A stretch of 64,000 bases of DNA from Simmondsia chinensis (GCA_018398585.1 JAGTTD010000007.1:38406911-38470910), one strand, 5' to 3'; positions 20,540 to 31,999 are shown, counted from the first letter of the stretch. Notes: generated by a model from the letters alone, not told the origin. Translations and numbers: made by a program.

Positions 20540-23182
20540 ATGAGGAGATTTTTTAGAAACAACAAATCAGTGCAGTCATCAACACCAACACCGGAACATG
20601 AAAGAGGTGATGACAATCGGCGAAGAGCGTCAACATCTCAAGCAGAGGGACCAGTGAGGGATGTTGGTGTTTGGTCCACTAACGTGCCATTTGATGAGAG
20701 GGAGCTACTTCAATTTATCGGTAAATATTTTTAATTTTATAGCATTAAATTTACATATGAATAGCATTAATTATGGTAATAATTTTTCAATCGATTAGAA
20801 AAGTAACGGTATATCTTAATGGTTAATAGATGGCCAAGGTAACTTGAGTACCTTAAGGACGATACCGGTTAAGGAATTGTGGCATCTTCCTGAAGGTATA
20901 AGAGTTATTGTGCGGTTCAATGACCTACGCCAACCAATTAGAAAGGGTGGCGATTTGTTGGTCCGGTTTATTGGAGAGGTTGCCAAAACGGGACGGTTTT
21001 GTCAGCTCGGAGTATAAGATTGGCGTACGATGAATGACTAATACAAAGCAGAAGCTATTGAGGTTATTCGAGTAAGTATTATTTATATCTGAAGTTTACT
21101 TTATATATATGATATAATATGTATGTCTGAAATTTCTGAACTTTATCATTATATTAATTAAGGTTTTATACTCTTAATTGTGTTAATTTAATTCAATAGT
21201 ATAATTGGCAATAAGTTAGTGACACAAATTTTACTGCTCGAGTGAAATGTATAAAATATATTATTTAGGTTACAGTAAGTACTTGCTAGAGTGGATATAG
21301 CACTGATATGTGGTTGCTCTCTTACTAGTACAACTATTGTTTTATGCCTTCTTACTATTCCTTTGCCTTTTTGTGACATTATTGTTGAATTTTATGTTTT
21401 AGGAAAAATTTTTAATTCCCGATGATGTATTGATTGATAAATCAATACTACAGCATCTTAGCAAAATGTGGAGGGGTTATAAGACTAGTTTAAAAGCAGC
21501 ATATTGCGAAGAGGGGAAAACTGAGGCCGAAGTTATTGCAATAGTGCCACAAGGAGTTAATCGTGACCAATGGATAACTTTGGTACATTTTTTGTTTTCT
21601 CCACAAGGCAAGGTAAAACAATTTCTTTTTAAGTAATTTTTTATTGGTTAAAAAGGGGGAAGCAGATTGATATTGATTATGAATGTAAAGTTTTTCTTGG
21701 ATTGATGTTGATTTCCAATGTCAGGAGAAGAGTAAATGCGGTAAAGAAGCGCGTGCCAAGCAGAATCAGTTTCACACGACTGGTTCAACAAGTTATGCGA
21801 ATAAAAAAGATAGTTTTGTAAGGATTTCAGTATATGTTTAGTGTATTATTACTATCTACCTTTTAAATTAGTTAAGACTTATGTTGACTTATTGATTGTA
21901 GGAAATTGACAAAGGGAGGAAGCCCACCAGTATAGAATTTTACCAGGAAACACATACAAGGAAAAGTGGTGGCTTTTTTGAGAACACTGTTTCGCAAGAA
22001 TTTATCATTTCTTTTAATTTAAATGTATTCAATGTCTTTTTCTCTTCTTTGTAGGATACAACTAGAGAAATAGTCGAGGCTCGAGTTGTATCTTCTTCCA
22101 GACCTCGATCAGAAATCGAGGAGGAAGTAATTACAGAGCTAATGTATGAACAGGAAAATCCGGGCTATTAAGCGGTAGGCTATGGATTTGGCGTGAAGAG
22201 GAGTGATATATACGGAGTCAGGGGTGAACTAAAGAAAAAGGGACTCGATCGTACCGGTGATCATGTCGAATTGCAAAATATGAAAATAGAATTGGTCAAT
22301 GTAAAGCAGCAAATAAGAAGGCTCCTACCTATCTATGATGCTGTTTCTTTTGGCCAAGCCTCAAATGAAATGATGTTAGAAGGTCGAGCAATTATTACTG
22401 CGGTTGCTGATCTGGTAAGATAATCAATTAATTTGTATTTGTTTGTACTATAATGCAAATAATTACCTTTCTAATCCTTTGTAAATAATGAAATTGATGA
22501 TGTGAATGATTGAGACAAAAGGCAGCATTGGGGTTGGTACTTTTGGGAAACTACATGAATTTACCATGTGAAGCAAAATTTTGGATGAGATATGCTTGTC
22601 TTACTGCTTGATAAGATGGTTTGATTTTTAGATGTTTTGACACTTCTTCTACTAAATATTTTCTCTAATATCTTCATTGATAATCCTCTTTCAATTTTTC
22701 CCATATGAGGAATAGCCTAACTTTAGACAACAAGATATAATTTGAATCATGTGTGTTGTGCTTTGCAAGATGTGGCAGAGAGTGGAATCTCATGTGCTAT
22801 ATTGTCGCCTTAAGATGTAGCAGACTCTTCATTTGCTTCAAGCACATACTAGATGGAAATAAGAATGGAGGGCAAGCTAAATAGGTGGCAATCACATGAT
22901 ATGGAAGTCATGAAATGTAGCACAACCTAGGCCTCCCTCTATCTACTCCTACTTCCCTTCCAAAAGGGATTGTGGACACTTGAGGGTTGACGGGTTCCGA
23001 TGAATGATTTCATGTGCTCATTGTTATTGATTTATGTGATAGTAAACTGGTAGATTGATATTTTGTACATAAGTAATATTATTATTGTGTTGTCTATACA
23101 GGGTAGAGATGAATCAGGATCAGGTGATGGTGAACCCTCAAATTTTTTTGCATCTCCAAGCACGCCAAGCTCATTTGGTTGA
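20540..23182 (+). pseudogene. TNPA-like (Ptta/En/Spm, Transposase_24-type) gene, decayed
   Basis: Exons inferred from frame and GT..AG borders: 20540-20720, 20830-21071, 21403-21612, 21725-21817, 21902 to about 21990, 22055-22414, 23102-23182 (TGA at 23180). The start is MRRFFRNNKSVQ. Recognisable pieces are ELWHLPEGIRVIVRFNDLRQ, LSKMWRGYKTSLKAAYC, PQGVNRDQWITLVHFLFS and IEFYQETHTRKSGGFF, as in the plant family annotated as Ptta/En/Spm transposase; the C-terminal QNMKIELVNVKQQIRRL could form a coiled coil. These proteins are thought to bind subterminal motifs and are not the DDE enzyme. Two in-frame TAA codons (about 21016 and 22169) and a weak donor after exon 5 indicate decay. Confidence 0.72.
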
Positions 23183-23402
23183 TTGGTATATTTGTGAAGA
23201 ATGTACTTGACTAAGTTAGCATTGTATATTTTTTTATTTTGGTTGATATTAGATTAATTATGTTGATATTTGGAGTGGAAAGAATCTCAAATTTTGTATT
23301 GAACTATCAAAGTACATTGACAATGTTGTAATATTTTGATTGTCGAATTCGGAGTCTTATGAAAAATTTATCAGTTTAGTTGATATTTTTTTATTAAGTA
23401 AT

Positions 23403-23452
<50 letters not shown>

Positions 23453-23462
23453 GGGGGGGGGG
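23403..23462. repeat. (TA)n-(TG)n-G27 compound microsatellite
   Basis: TA repeats, then TG repeats (23420-23435), then 27 uninterrupted G (23436-23462), within the 3' part of the CACTA element. Confidence 0.95.
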
Positions 23463-23729
23463 AATATGCACAAATAAATAGGCAATACAGGCTGTTTGTA
23501 AAATGTCCATGCTAAGAAGAGAAAATAGGGTATTTAAAAAACTCGAAAAATCTCGACATTAATAAGCGCCGAAAACCTCGGCGTTTTTTTTTTCTCGGCG
23601 TTTTCTTTCTCGGCGCTTGTCCTAAGGGCCGATAATGAAATTCTTGGCTCTTTTTTGCGCCAAGAATTGCAAAAAAAAGCGCCGAGAATCTATCTTTTTT
23701 GTTGTAGTAAGTATTTGACTATGATAAGT

Positions 23730-23885
23730 TATAAGAGCTTAAATATTAGCCACTGAATTCAGAATAAAGGGCTGAGATTGTACATATAAATAGGAGGAGA
23801 GAGAGAGAGAGTTTTTAGGGTATTTTTATATGTGCAATCTCAGCCCTTTGTTTTGAATTCAATACTAAGATTTAATCTCTTATAT
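23730..23885. mobile_element. Foldback MITE next to CACTA
   Basis: Arms of about 57 bp: ATAAGAGCTTAAATATTAGC and AAAGGGCTGAGATTGTACAT at the left, with their inverses GCAATCTCAGCCCTTTG and GATTTAATCTCTTAT at the right. The centre is a (GA)n run. Confidence 0.8.
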
Positions 23886-24260
23886 CTCATTATATATATA
23901 TATATATACACGTGTGTGTGTGTGTGTGTGATAACTCCAATGAGAGAGTGATAGTAAATTATGAACCACTCATTTGACTAATAACATTATCTTCCACACA
24001 CTTGACATCCTATTTTTTTCCTACTTTAACCGAATGTGTGGCCCTTTCTTTTATGTATTAAAATATCTCGTTAATAAGGGTATTGTTATTATTAGGCAAA
24101 ATTATTATTAACAGAGCAAAATAATAATTTTTAAATAAATTTTATAACTTTTATTATCTATAAATTATATCATTTTTTTAATAATAATAACAACACTAAC
24201 AGCTCTCAATAATACAATCTATAAATAAATAAGGCTTCAGAAATTAAAATGAATAGCATT
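23886..24260. other. Gene-free stretch
   Basis: Holds (TA)n-(TG)n at 23892-23930 and an AT-rich TTATTATTAGGCAAAATTAT motif at 24087-24107, probably a relic of the 130-bp MITE family. No gene. Confidence 0.45.
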
Positions 24261-24276
24261 TAAGTTGGGAGCTGTT

Positions 24277-25245
24277 TTTTTTTTCGATAATTGAGTTTTA
24301 TTGATTATAAATGAAATTACAAGTCCTTATAATATGAAAGGATAATTCAAAAGATCAAAAAGATGCATTCCCCAAAAATACAAAATGTGGACTACCAAAA
24401 AAATCAGATCTATACATTCCTAATTTGTGATCTGTACTTCTATACATATGAAATTGATCATTCAATCCATGCAATCGGCGGAGAAATTCTTGAAACTGCA
24501 TTCTTGGCCAGAGAATCTGCTACTTGATTTGCTTCTCTTCTTTGATGGATGATGGATACCCAATTGAATTCTTTCCGAAGCATGTGAATTCTATTAATTA
24601 TGTAGTTTAATTTCCACGGGGATGCCTTGCTGTTGTTAACCCATGATACTGCATTTTTTGAGTCAGACTCAATGATCAATCTATTCTCCTTCATTCTTTC
24701 ACATTGCACTGAAGTCTCTAATGCAACTTTAATAGCTTCAATCTCAGCGTAGTTTGAATCTTGAATTCCAATTGGCACTGAGAAAACACACATAATGTTA
24801 CTTTGACTGTCTCCTAGAACTCCACCAATACCTGGAAGTCCGGGTTTTCCGATTGAAGATCCATCAACATTCCATTTAAGTGTTCCAATCTCTGGGGGAG
24901 ACCACTGAATTTCAGCTCTTGGTGCTTTTTGCTGTCTCCATGTTGTTATGCTATCAATGTTTGTGATGATCTGTTGGATTGAGTAAGGGACATCTTCATT
25001 CGTAGCTTTTATCCATACTGCTACGCGATGCTTTGCAATATCAATAATGTTTTGTGTGGATGTTTGCTTGTCATTGAATACCATATCGTTTCTTGCAATC
25101 CAAATGGACCATGTTGCTGCAAAGAATGTTATGTACCAGCATTTGCCTTTGAAGTTTCTGTCATGAGCTCCCTGCCAGTGTTCAAACCATTGCTTTATTG
25201 ATGCAGGACACACAAGCTGCAGATTCCACCAAGAAGTCATTGCAG
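24277..25245 (-). mobile_element. 5'-truncated L1-type LINE insertion
   Basis: Flanked by the perfect 16-bp duplication TAAGTTGGGAGCTGTT (24261-24276 and 25246-25261). The poly-A lies on the minus strand at the left end (AATTATCG plus nine A). Only the last part of ORF2 (RNase H) and the 3' UTR remain. The uninterrupted frame and perfect duplication indicate a recent insertion. Confidence 0.95.
24458..25245 (-). CDS. LINE ORF2 C-terminus: RNase H-like domain (partial)
   Basis: About 260 uninterrupted codons, cut off at the 5' end by truncation. The N-terminal third (WYITFFAATWSIWIARNDMV) is the tail of the zinc-binding region typical of plant LINE reverse transcriptases. The RNase H fold follows: LKWNVDGSS (first Asp), NYAEIEAIKVAL (Glu), LIIESDSKNAV (second Asp) and REANQVADSLAK (last Asp), so all acidic catalytic positions are present. 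It would degrade RNA in RNA-DNA hybrids during retrotransposition. The annotated Met is internal, not a real start. No promoter is retained, so it is probably silent. Confidence 0.88.
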
Positions 25246-25261
25246 TAAGTTGGGAGCTGTT

Positions 25262-25655
25262 GATTCATGTAGCAAGACATCCGTGCTATCATTGTTGCCT
25301 GAGGAAATCTCTTACAATCAAATTTTTAAAGAAGTAAACCGTTCAGTTGATTGGTTAGTTAATGTTAGTTATGAAGGTTTTGATGTTTCTATTTGGGATC
25401 ATGCTCCCTCACGAGCCCTCTTTTCTATTTCTCGAGCTGAGTCTTAGGTTTTCCGCTTTCGAGAGGGAAATCTTAAGAATCTTTCAGCTTTGTCTTTACC
25501 TCTTTCACAAAAGAAAATATAGCAAAAATGCAGGCGACTCATAAATTATATGAACTAGTTAAGTCAGAAATTTCTTAAGCAGAGGTTCAAGTGGAGAATC
25601 AAACTTCAGACCTTCTTGACATAAATTAATATTCTATCCTCTCACCTGCCTCTAT
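25262..25655. other. Gene-free stretch
   Basis: Short open frames only (25250-25447), with no recognisable protein. Continues the sequence interrupted by the LINE. Confidence 0.4.
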
Positions 25656-25659
25656 GGTT

Positions 25660-26275
25660 ATTAAAATCCCGATTCGAATCTTAGAATCTTATGTTCTACG
25701 ATTCCACAATTGCCGACCGATCTGAATCTTAAGTAAAATCTTAATTTTATAGAATCTTATGATTCGTTGAGATTATATGAAGCTAAGGGGTAGAATTGTA
25801 ACACGATTTTACGATTCTATCGATTTGACCTCGATTCTACCAAGGTATACGAATAAAAAGTTAAAATATAAATAATCAAGCATATATATAATCAAACTTA
25901 GTTTATTAATTTGATGCAAAAGAAAAAGTTAATTAAGCGTTAAGAAATTTAAATTAAGTTTAGGTTTATATTTTAACATTAATATAAAATTCGAGTAATA
26001 GCCTCTATCTTAAAAGTTTTCATGATTAGTATAACACAAAATTACACATATATATGATATGATAATAGTTTTTATCATAGTTGATTATATTTTTTATATA
26101 TACTCATGTAAGTAAAGGTTCTATTAATAATTTTTTGAATTATATAATTGATATTAATACAAAAAAATTATAATATGTATTTAGTAGAATCTTACGATTC
26201 TCGATTTAATTTTATAATTCCGATTTTGAAAGCCTCTGCCGATTTTAGGTAGAATCCCCGATTTTAACAATGGGT
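25660..26275. mobile_element. Probable MITE with AAAATC-rich inverse ends
   Basis: The left end GGTTATTAAAATCCCGATTC and right end GAATCCCCGATTTTAACAATGG are roughly inverse, and the interior repeats GAATCTTA/CGATTC motifs in both orientations. The duplication is not clear. Confidence 0.45.
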
Positions 26276-26740
26276 ACAGAACTAGATATTAATCCAACGG
26301 CTGAGAATAATCCGTAGAGGGACGCCGACATGGCGTAATGAATAAGTCGAACAATCATGTAGTCAAGTCAATCCAAACCCTATAAAAGCATCTTCACATT
26401 TTACTATACGGACGGTCCAGATGCTTTCTCCGCATTACAGCTGGACGGTTACCGTTTCGTTGTAGTAAATTAGGGCATTTTTTTTTTGAGTACTTAAATC
26501 TGTGCTTACGTAGAGGATGAGCTTAAAATTATGGAAACTCTGTGATAATTATTATTATTATTAGGAAGTTTCTAATGTGTGTATTAAATACACCCTATTT
26601 TAATATTTGACTAACTAATTTAAAATTTATTATTATTGCTAATTATATTTAACCAATCAAATATAAAAATATGGTACAATTAATGTACATATTGGGCACA
26701 TGTTTGAAGGTCCTATTTAGTATTATTATTATTATTAGAG
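26276..26740. other. Gene-free stretch
   Basis: AT-rich, with scattered (TTA)n; nothing recognised. Confidence 0.4.
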
Positions 26741-26747
26741 TAAAATT

Positions 26748-27080
26748 GTAACCACGTTTGGTTACTAAATGAATTAAATCTTTTTGGAAACTTGTATTTT
26801 CAACTCCTTTGTCAACTTTTTGAGAAGTAGGTAAAATATATTTGATTGTGAGGGTGGAAAATAGAACTTCCTTCGAGAGTATAATAAAAAATAAATGAAT
26901 TAGAACTTACCTAATGGGGTCCAAGTAAATTACTTCCTGCATTTTGAAGGAATTGAAAATTGTTTAACAATTTCTACTTCTGCGTTATGCCTACTTCCAG
27001 GCGACCAAACAAGAGCTAAAATTCGTATTTTCAATGAATTTCTACTCCTCATATCTATTTTCTGCATACCAAATGAAACG
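26748..27080. mobile_element. Foldback MITE (CAAACNAG family)
   Basis: The left end CCACGTTTGGTTACTAAAT and right end GCATACCAAATGAAACG are inverse. The interior CTACTTCCAGGCGACCAAAC and GTAGAACTT-like segments recur at 29740-30780 and, inverted, at 37835-38172. Confidence 0.6.
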
Positions 27081-27714
27081 AGTTATTATTAGAGTAAAAT
27101 TTTAGCCTTTAGACTTATTTTGTAACTCTTAATATTTGTAATTTTTTAAATACTCGTTTAAAATTGCTTCTTTTTGGGAAAAATGGTGTTTTTTCACTAA
27201 AAAACTACTCTTTTTTTAATTTACAGAATATTTGACGAAAGTAAAAAATGTTTTTTATTAAAAATAGAATCTTTTTTCCTTTTTTCATTAAGCATCAACA
27301 GACATTTGATACATAAACAAAGAAATTTTAATACAAAAATACCCACACTGAAATATTAAAATTTGATATAAAAAAACATTAAAATTACATCATATACTCT
27401 ACACAAAAACCCATTTCCCTAACCCAACTCCTCCTTCCGAGATATGCGCCAGCATGCACCACCGACCGATTGTCAATGCAAAACCATCGGCCAGAGGACG
27501 CCTGTCGTCGACCCACGTTCTTGCTAGAACTCGCCCTTCAATTTGTGATTTTGTTTGCTTATTAAGTTCGAAGTCGATTTTCAACCATCTATTATCATCA
27601 GAGAGCCACATATCAGTGTTGTTGAATGTCAACATTCGACAATTAATGTCAACCTTGAAACATTCTCATTTTATTGACGGAAAATGTTGTTGTAACAATT
27701 ACATTAAATGATTT
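27081..27714. other. Gene-free stretch
   Basis: 27420-27540 is GC-richer, with small open frames on both strands, but no domain was recognised. Confidence 0.35.
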
Positions 27715-28275
27715 ATTTCACTGGTCCCTAATATTTTAAGCTTGTTTAAATTAATTGCTCATATTCTTTTTTATTTTTAGCATAAAAAGTCCAAAGGTGT
27801 TACGAACCTAAATATAAAGTATACTAAAACTAAGAGAAAACAGTAAAATACTGAAAATAAAGCATAAGAGAGAAAGATAAAGACGACATTGATTTCATTT
27901 GCTTGATCACTTGTGAATACAAGACCTCCTATTTATAGAATACCCACTCCATAGGTGGGACTCACTATACTATCTATTAGACTATCCTAATACTAAACAC
28001 TCAAATATTATAGACTCTAAATACCTAATTTGGGCACGTATCAAATGATAAACCATATTATATTTTATTCAAAATATAATGTCTAACATTTATAGATTTT
28101 TTTAATTAGTCACTCATCTTTTCCTCATTTTAAACAATATTTTATTTTATTTTATTAAAGGTTCAGTTTTTCATTCGTCTTTTGATTTTTACCTAATGAG
28201 GAGTGATCGTTTTAAAAACCAAAGACTAATTTAAGCAAAATTATAAGATTTATTTATATTTTAGTATTCCAGCGA
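27715..28275. mobile_element. Long-armed MITE copy interrupted by another insert
   Basis: The left part ACTGGTCCCTAATATTTTAA and right part AATTTAAGCAAAATTATAAG match the arms of the 9535-9945 family. An insert of about 300 bp (27785-28085, starting near TCCAAAGGTGTTACGAACC) separates them. Confidence 0.45.
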
Positions 28276-28704
28276 TTAATAAAAATGCCTCTGATTTTTG
28301 ATTTATTTTTTTAGTACCTTATATTTAGTTCGTATTAATTAATAAGACATTCATTCACATGATGACATCATATTTCGGAGAGAAAATTAACGTTACAAGG
28401 TATTTAAATATCTACTGCAATATGACAATACTACTATTGACCCTTTCTTTAAAAAAAAAAAGAAAATTCCCCGACGCCAACCGTTAACATCCTTCACTTC
28501 AGTGGATATTTAAATTGACTTGCCACGTCAAACGGGTATTTTCGTCAATATTTTCTGCCGAGTATTTAAATTGGCATATCACGTTAGTTTTCTCCTAAGA
28601 ATATGACCTAATCATGCTGAAAGGGTCCTATTTATTAATATATAAAAAAATCTAATATACTAAAAACACAATTCAAAAAAGATCAGTATTCTTTTTATTT
28701 CAAT
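28276..28704. other. Gene-free stretch
   Basis: AT-rich with no gene. CACGTCAAACGGGTATT (28525) and TCACGTTAGTTTTCTCC (28580) are single sites without context. Confidence 0.4.
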
Positions 28705-28855
28705 TAACAAACAAACAAACAACAACAAACCCAGTACCTGCAAGGGCTCCCGCAATAGCGGGGTTTGGGGAGAGTAGAGGTACGCAGCTTTCCCCCTTCA
28801 GGGGTCTACCCTGAAAAAAGGCTGTTTCCGAGAACCCCTAATCTGCGAGGCTGGT
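28705..28855 (-). repeat. Au-like/RTE 3' tail, extended form
   Basis: (AAC)n at the left, then CCCAGTACCTGCAAGGGC, GGTACGCAGCTTTCCCCC and GGCTGTTTCCGAGAACCCC; it continues beyond the usual break to CTAATCTGCGAGG. No 5S head. Confidence 0.85.
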
Positions 28856-29459
28856 CCGCAGCATAGAGCATGTGACCTGGCAGCAAGAGAGCAACAAAGC
28901 ACAAGTAGGGCAAAACATACGGAGAGCAAAACAACAGACACAAAGCAAACACAAACATTACAGACACAAAGCAAGCCACATCAAGTAGAAATCAACGGAT
29001 AGATAGGTAGGCAAGTAATAGCTCATGAGAGTAAGTACACAACTTAACGTTAGGTACTAAAATGTAGATAATCTAAATTATAAATATTAAAAACTATTTT
29101 TTAATGTTAATTGAAACGCAAAGTCAATTATTCATTAAATAAAGAATTCACATTTACATTCAAATTGCGAAATGTCAAATCGCTTAGATGGTGTGATTCA
29201 CGGTGCCATGTCCCCCTCACTATCTTCTTTATTCTTATAATATATTATTTTTTCATTTATTGGGTTAAAAGTCAAGGCCTCCGTATATTTATCCAATTTA
29301 TCATTTTTAACTTATATTTTTTTTCTAACGAGGAACTCGGTTACCCGATAACTCCGATCATGCGGCAACCCCACATATCACAGGAGCCAGTTAAGTCAAA
29401 GATTCTTTGAGTAGAGGTTCAAGGAGGGAATCGAACTCCAGATTTTTTGGTCTAAAGCA
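28856..29459. other. Gene-free stretch
   Basis: 28860-29030 is A-rich with repeated CAAAGCAAACACAAAC-like motifs. 29111-29410 has a short open frame without a recognisable domain. Confidence 0.35.
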
Positions 29460-29545
29460 AATGTTAGAGTATAAAACCAATCTTGAGCCTTCACCCATCA
29501 GCTTAAGCTTTTGGGATAGTTGGTTCTTTGATAACTCTATCCCAT
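29460..29545 (+). repeat. TRIM-like LTR remnant
   Basis: GTTAGAGTATAAAACCAATC followed by CTTCACCCATCAGCTTAAGC and TTTGGGATAGTTGGTTC. Only the LTR-like block of the family at 2880-3530 is present. Confidence 0.5.
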
Positions 29546-29959
29546 CACTTGCCTCCGACCTTTGAGCTAGTTAATGCAATTTAAAAGAAAAGGTATAGGT
29601 TGTGTTTTTAAAGATAATAAGAGATCTGAACTCAAATTCAAAACGAACATATCAAAGGCAGCGATTGGTTGCAACATTAATTGAATTGCTGCGAAGTTGT
29701 ATTTACTGATAAATCAGTTTTTGTGTTAATTTTTCAGGAAGTGGGGAAAATATATTTGGCTTGAGGATGGAAAATAGAACATCTTTTGAAAGGTTAGTTA
29801 AAAACAAATGAAGTAGAACTTACGTGGAGGCTCGGTAACTTCCTTTTTGCATTTTAAAAGAATTGGAAATCGCTCAGCGACTACCACTTTCCACACTCTG
29901 CCTACTTCCTGCTATCCAAACAAAAGAAAAAATTCGTACTTCTCATGATTTTCTACTTA

Positions 29960-30745
29960 TGTTGGGTTACTTTATATGGAGTATGGTAGTGGTGGCCAAC
30001 GAGCCGGGTCAGCCCGGAACCCGGCCCGGCCCGCACTGTAGCGGACTGGGCCCGGCCCGAGCCCGGTCTACACCTAGCCGGGCCGCGGGCCAATTTTTGA
30101 TAGGGGCTGGGCCCGGGCCCGGGCCCGGGAGTCCTCCTATTTTTTTTAAAAAAAAATTATATTACTCTTACTTTGTATTTTTTGATAAATAAATTTATAC
30201 TTTTATATATTAGGCTCCAACTGTGTTGTATTTGTAGTTGTTACGTTATTTATTTACCATTATTTACTATTATTTATTATATATTTTATTTTATTATATA
30301 TATTTAGCATTATTAGTGCTTGGGATAAAATGTATTTGTATCTCATATTATTTATCAATGAATTATAATAATTTTAGTACAAAACGACTTTGTATTTTTT
30401 AAATTTTGCTTTTTATTTTAATGTTGTGGCCGGGCCTGGCCCTGGAGGCCCCCCGGCCCGTGGCCTTCACTAGAGTATGGTTTCATACTGCAAGGGGCCA
30501 AGTCCGATGGAGCGGGGAAAAATTTTTTGGGCCTCAGTTTGGGCCCATGTTGAGGTTCAGGGCCGTGATTGGTGGTTCACCTGAATACTTAGGGTTTCAT
30601 ATAGTGCACCTATTTATACCCGGTTTTAGGGTTTGAGGGAGTGCAACGAATTGAAGAAAACTCTCTCTAACAACTCCAAAGTAATAAAATTCTCCCCGCA
30701 ACTTCGTGTTGAATTTTTGTTGTTTAGTTATTACATTTTCTAACA
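29960..30745 (+). mobile_element. Solo LTR (TGTTGGG...CTAACA) carrying a hAT MITE
   Basis: Starts TGTTGGGTTACTTT and ends ATTTTCTAACA. Flanks are ACTTA (29955-29959) and ACTTC (30746-30750), a 5-bp duplication with one change. A TATA-like CCTATTTATACCCGG lies near 30608. Without the inserted MITE the LTR is about 290 bp, a size common for Copia-type elements (inference). Confidence 0.75.
29987..30472. mobile_element. hAT-type MITE, 486 bp
   Basis: Imperfect inverted ends TAGTGGTGGCCAACGAGCC and GGCCCGTGGCCTTCACTA, with the perfect 8-bp duplication GAGTATGG (29979-29986 and 30473-30480). GC-rich subterminal GGGCCC/CCGGG repeats and an AT-rich core. Same plan as the 7006-7509 element but different termini. 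Confidence 0.93.
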
Positions 30746-30910
30746 ACTTCCTGCATACTAAATGAGGCTAAATAATATTTGAATTCTTGAGAATATGTGA
30801 GAATATTAAGGTCTTGAAATATGTTTTAAAGTCTTGCCATTGAGCTTGATCTAATAATAAGTTGTTTTCATGCTTTTATGCTCTAAGATTACACAATGAC
30901 ACGCTCTGCA

Positions 30911-31034
30911 GGTTGGGGATACTTGAAAATAGCCTCTCTTCAGGGTAGCGCCCTAAAGGGGGAAGGATGCATACATCCACCCCCAATCCTACTTATGCGG
31001 GAGCCCTTGTGGCACTGGGACTCTTGTTGCTGTT
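30911..31034 (+). repeat. Au-like/RTE 3' tail
   Basis: GGTTGGGGATACTTGAAAAT, GAAGGATGCATACATCC, GCGGGAGCCCTTGTGGCACT, with a short TTGTTGCTG end. Upstream 30870-30910 resembles the RTE 3' UTR at 18405-18450 (GACACGCTCTGCAGG vs GACAGGCTCATCAGG), so this is probably a 5'-truncated RTE LINE. Confidence 0.85.
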
Positions 31035-31560
31035 AGTCTTTTCATTGAGCATTTTTCATATTAAAAAATGGCCCTTTATAGTGAAGTAGGTGTGATATAT
31101 ATTCTATTTAATTTACATATATGTATTGGAAAAATATTAAACTTTTATGGTTGAGTATTTATTTTCATTATATAATAGTTATATATATAATTATATTTAA
31201 ACTATATAAATTGTACATATTATATATTTATTTTTCTTTCCGATCTCCGTGTTGTACAGTGTTGGAGCAGACTGCATTGAAACGAAGATGGATATTATAA
31301 TTTCTCATTCTTAGTGGTTGTTTGTTTGCTAGAAAATAATATAAGACTTTAGAATTTATGAATTATTGATATTTGTCTCTTATTTGATTACCAGAAAATT
31401 ATAAAACATGAAAAGTTCTAAATAAAGTTATAATTATTTGTTATACAATAATTAACTTATATAAGAGGAAGGATTAATTAGATAAATTATAATTTATGAG
31501 AAGTTCTATTTCTTATCCGACAACCAAATACAAAGCTCGGTTTGATCATATGAAACCCCT
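31035..31560. other. Gene-free stretch
   Basis: AT-rich and nothing recognised. Confidence 0.4.
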
Positions 31561-31562
31561 CA

Positions 31563-31767
31563 CTTTCGAGATCTACTTCCTCTTCAAAGGGTGTTCCGTC
31601 AATTGCTCGCATCACAAGACAAACTGGAAAAAAAGCTTGGCGTGAGATATAATGGCCCTGATTCTATAGTTTTAAACCACATGAAGATAATCGAAGCTGA
31701 AAGAAGGAAAGCTGTTTTGGTGAAATCATCTACAAAGAAGTTCTGGACTCGTGGAGTTTCAGTTTAA
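31563..31767 (+). pseudogene. Unidentified exon-like fragment
   Basis: An open frame reads ..FRQLLASQDKLEKKLGVRY, NGPDSIVLNHMKIIEAERRK, AVLVKSSTKKFWTRGVSV and then stops at 31765. The composition is coding-like (charged, helical) and stands out from the AT-rich surroundings, but I see no start and cannot name the family. It may be a retroposed gene fragment. Confidence 0.35.
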
Positions 31768-31999
31768 AACGTACACGGGAAATGTAAGCATCGAAAGATG
31801 TCAGCTCACCTGGTGGGTTAGTGTATCTAGTAGGCCAATGCAGATGATTTCGTAACTGTGTTGCATGTCTAGTCCATTGATCATATGATATTAAGAAGAG
31901 AATGACCGTATGATATAAATCCTTGAGGTGGAAGAATCTTGAATGCATCATGACGGGATTATGTTACAGACTTAATGATTCTTTGAAGGGGATTCTAGA

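Larger units (their letters stand above)
19296..23709 (+). mobile_element. CACTA (En/Spm) element, 4.4 kb, non-autonomous
   Basis: The left end is CACTACAACAAAAAAGGG; the right end TTTTTTGTTGTAGTA is its inverse, with the final G mutated to A. The 3-bp duplication AGT is at 19293-19295 and 23710-23712. Both subterminal zones (19350-19540 and 23540-23690) are packed with CTCGGCGCTTATAA / TTATAAGCGCCGAG motifs in both orientations, the probable TNPA-type binding sites. It encodes one decayed TNPA-like gene but no DDE transposase, so movement would need a partner. A duplicated ~110-bp CG-rich segment sits at 19630-19900. Confidence 0.92.
29660..30780. mobile_element. MITE interrupted by a solo LTR
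   Basis: Relative of the MITE at 26748. 29735-29954 matches it (GGAAAATATATTTGGC, CTACTTCCTGCTATCC), and after the LTR the match resumes with CTGCATACTAAATGAGGC. The left end is not exact. Confidence 0.55.
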
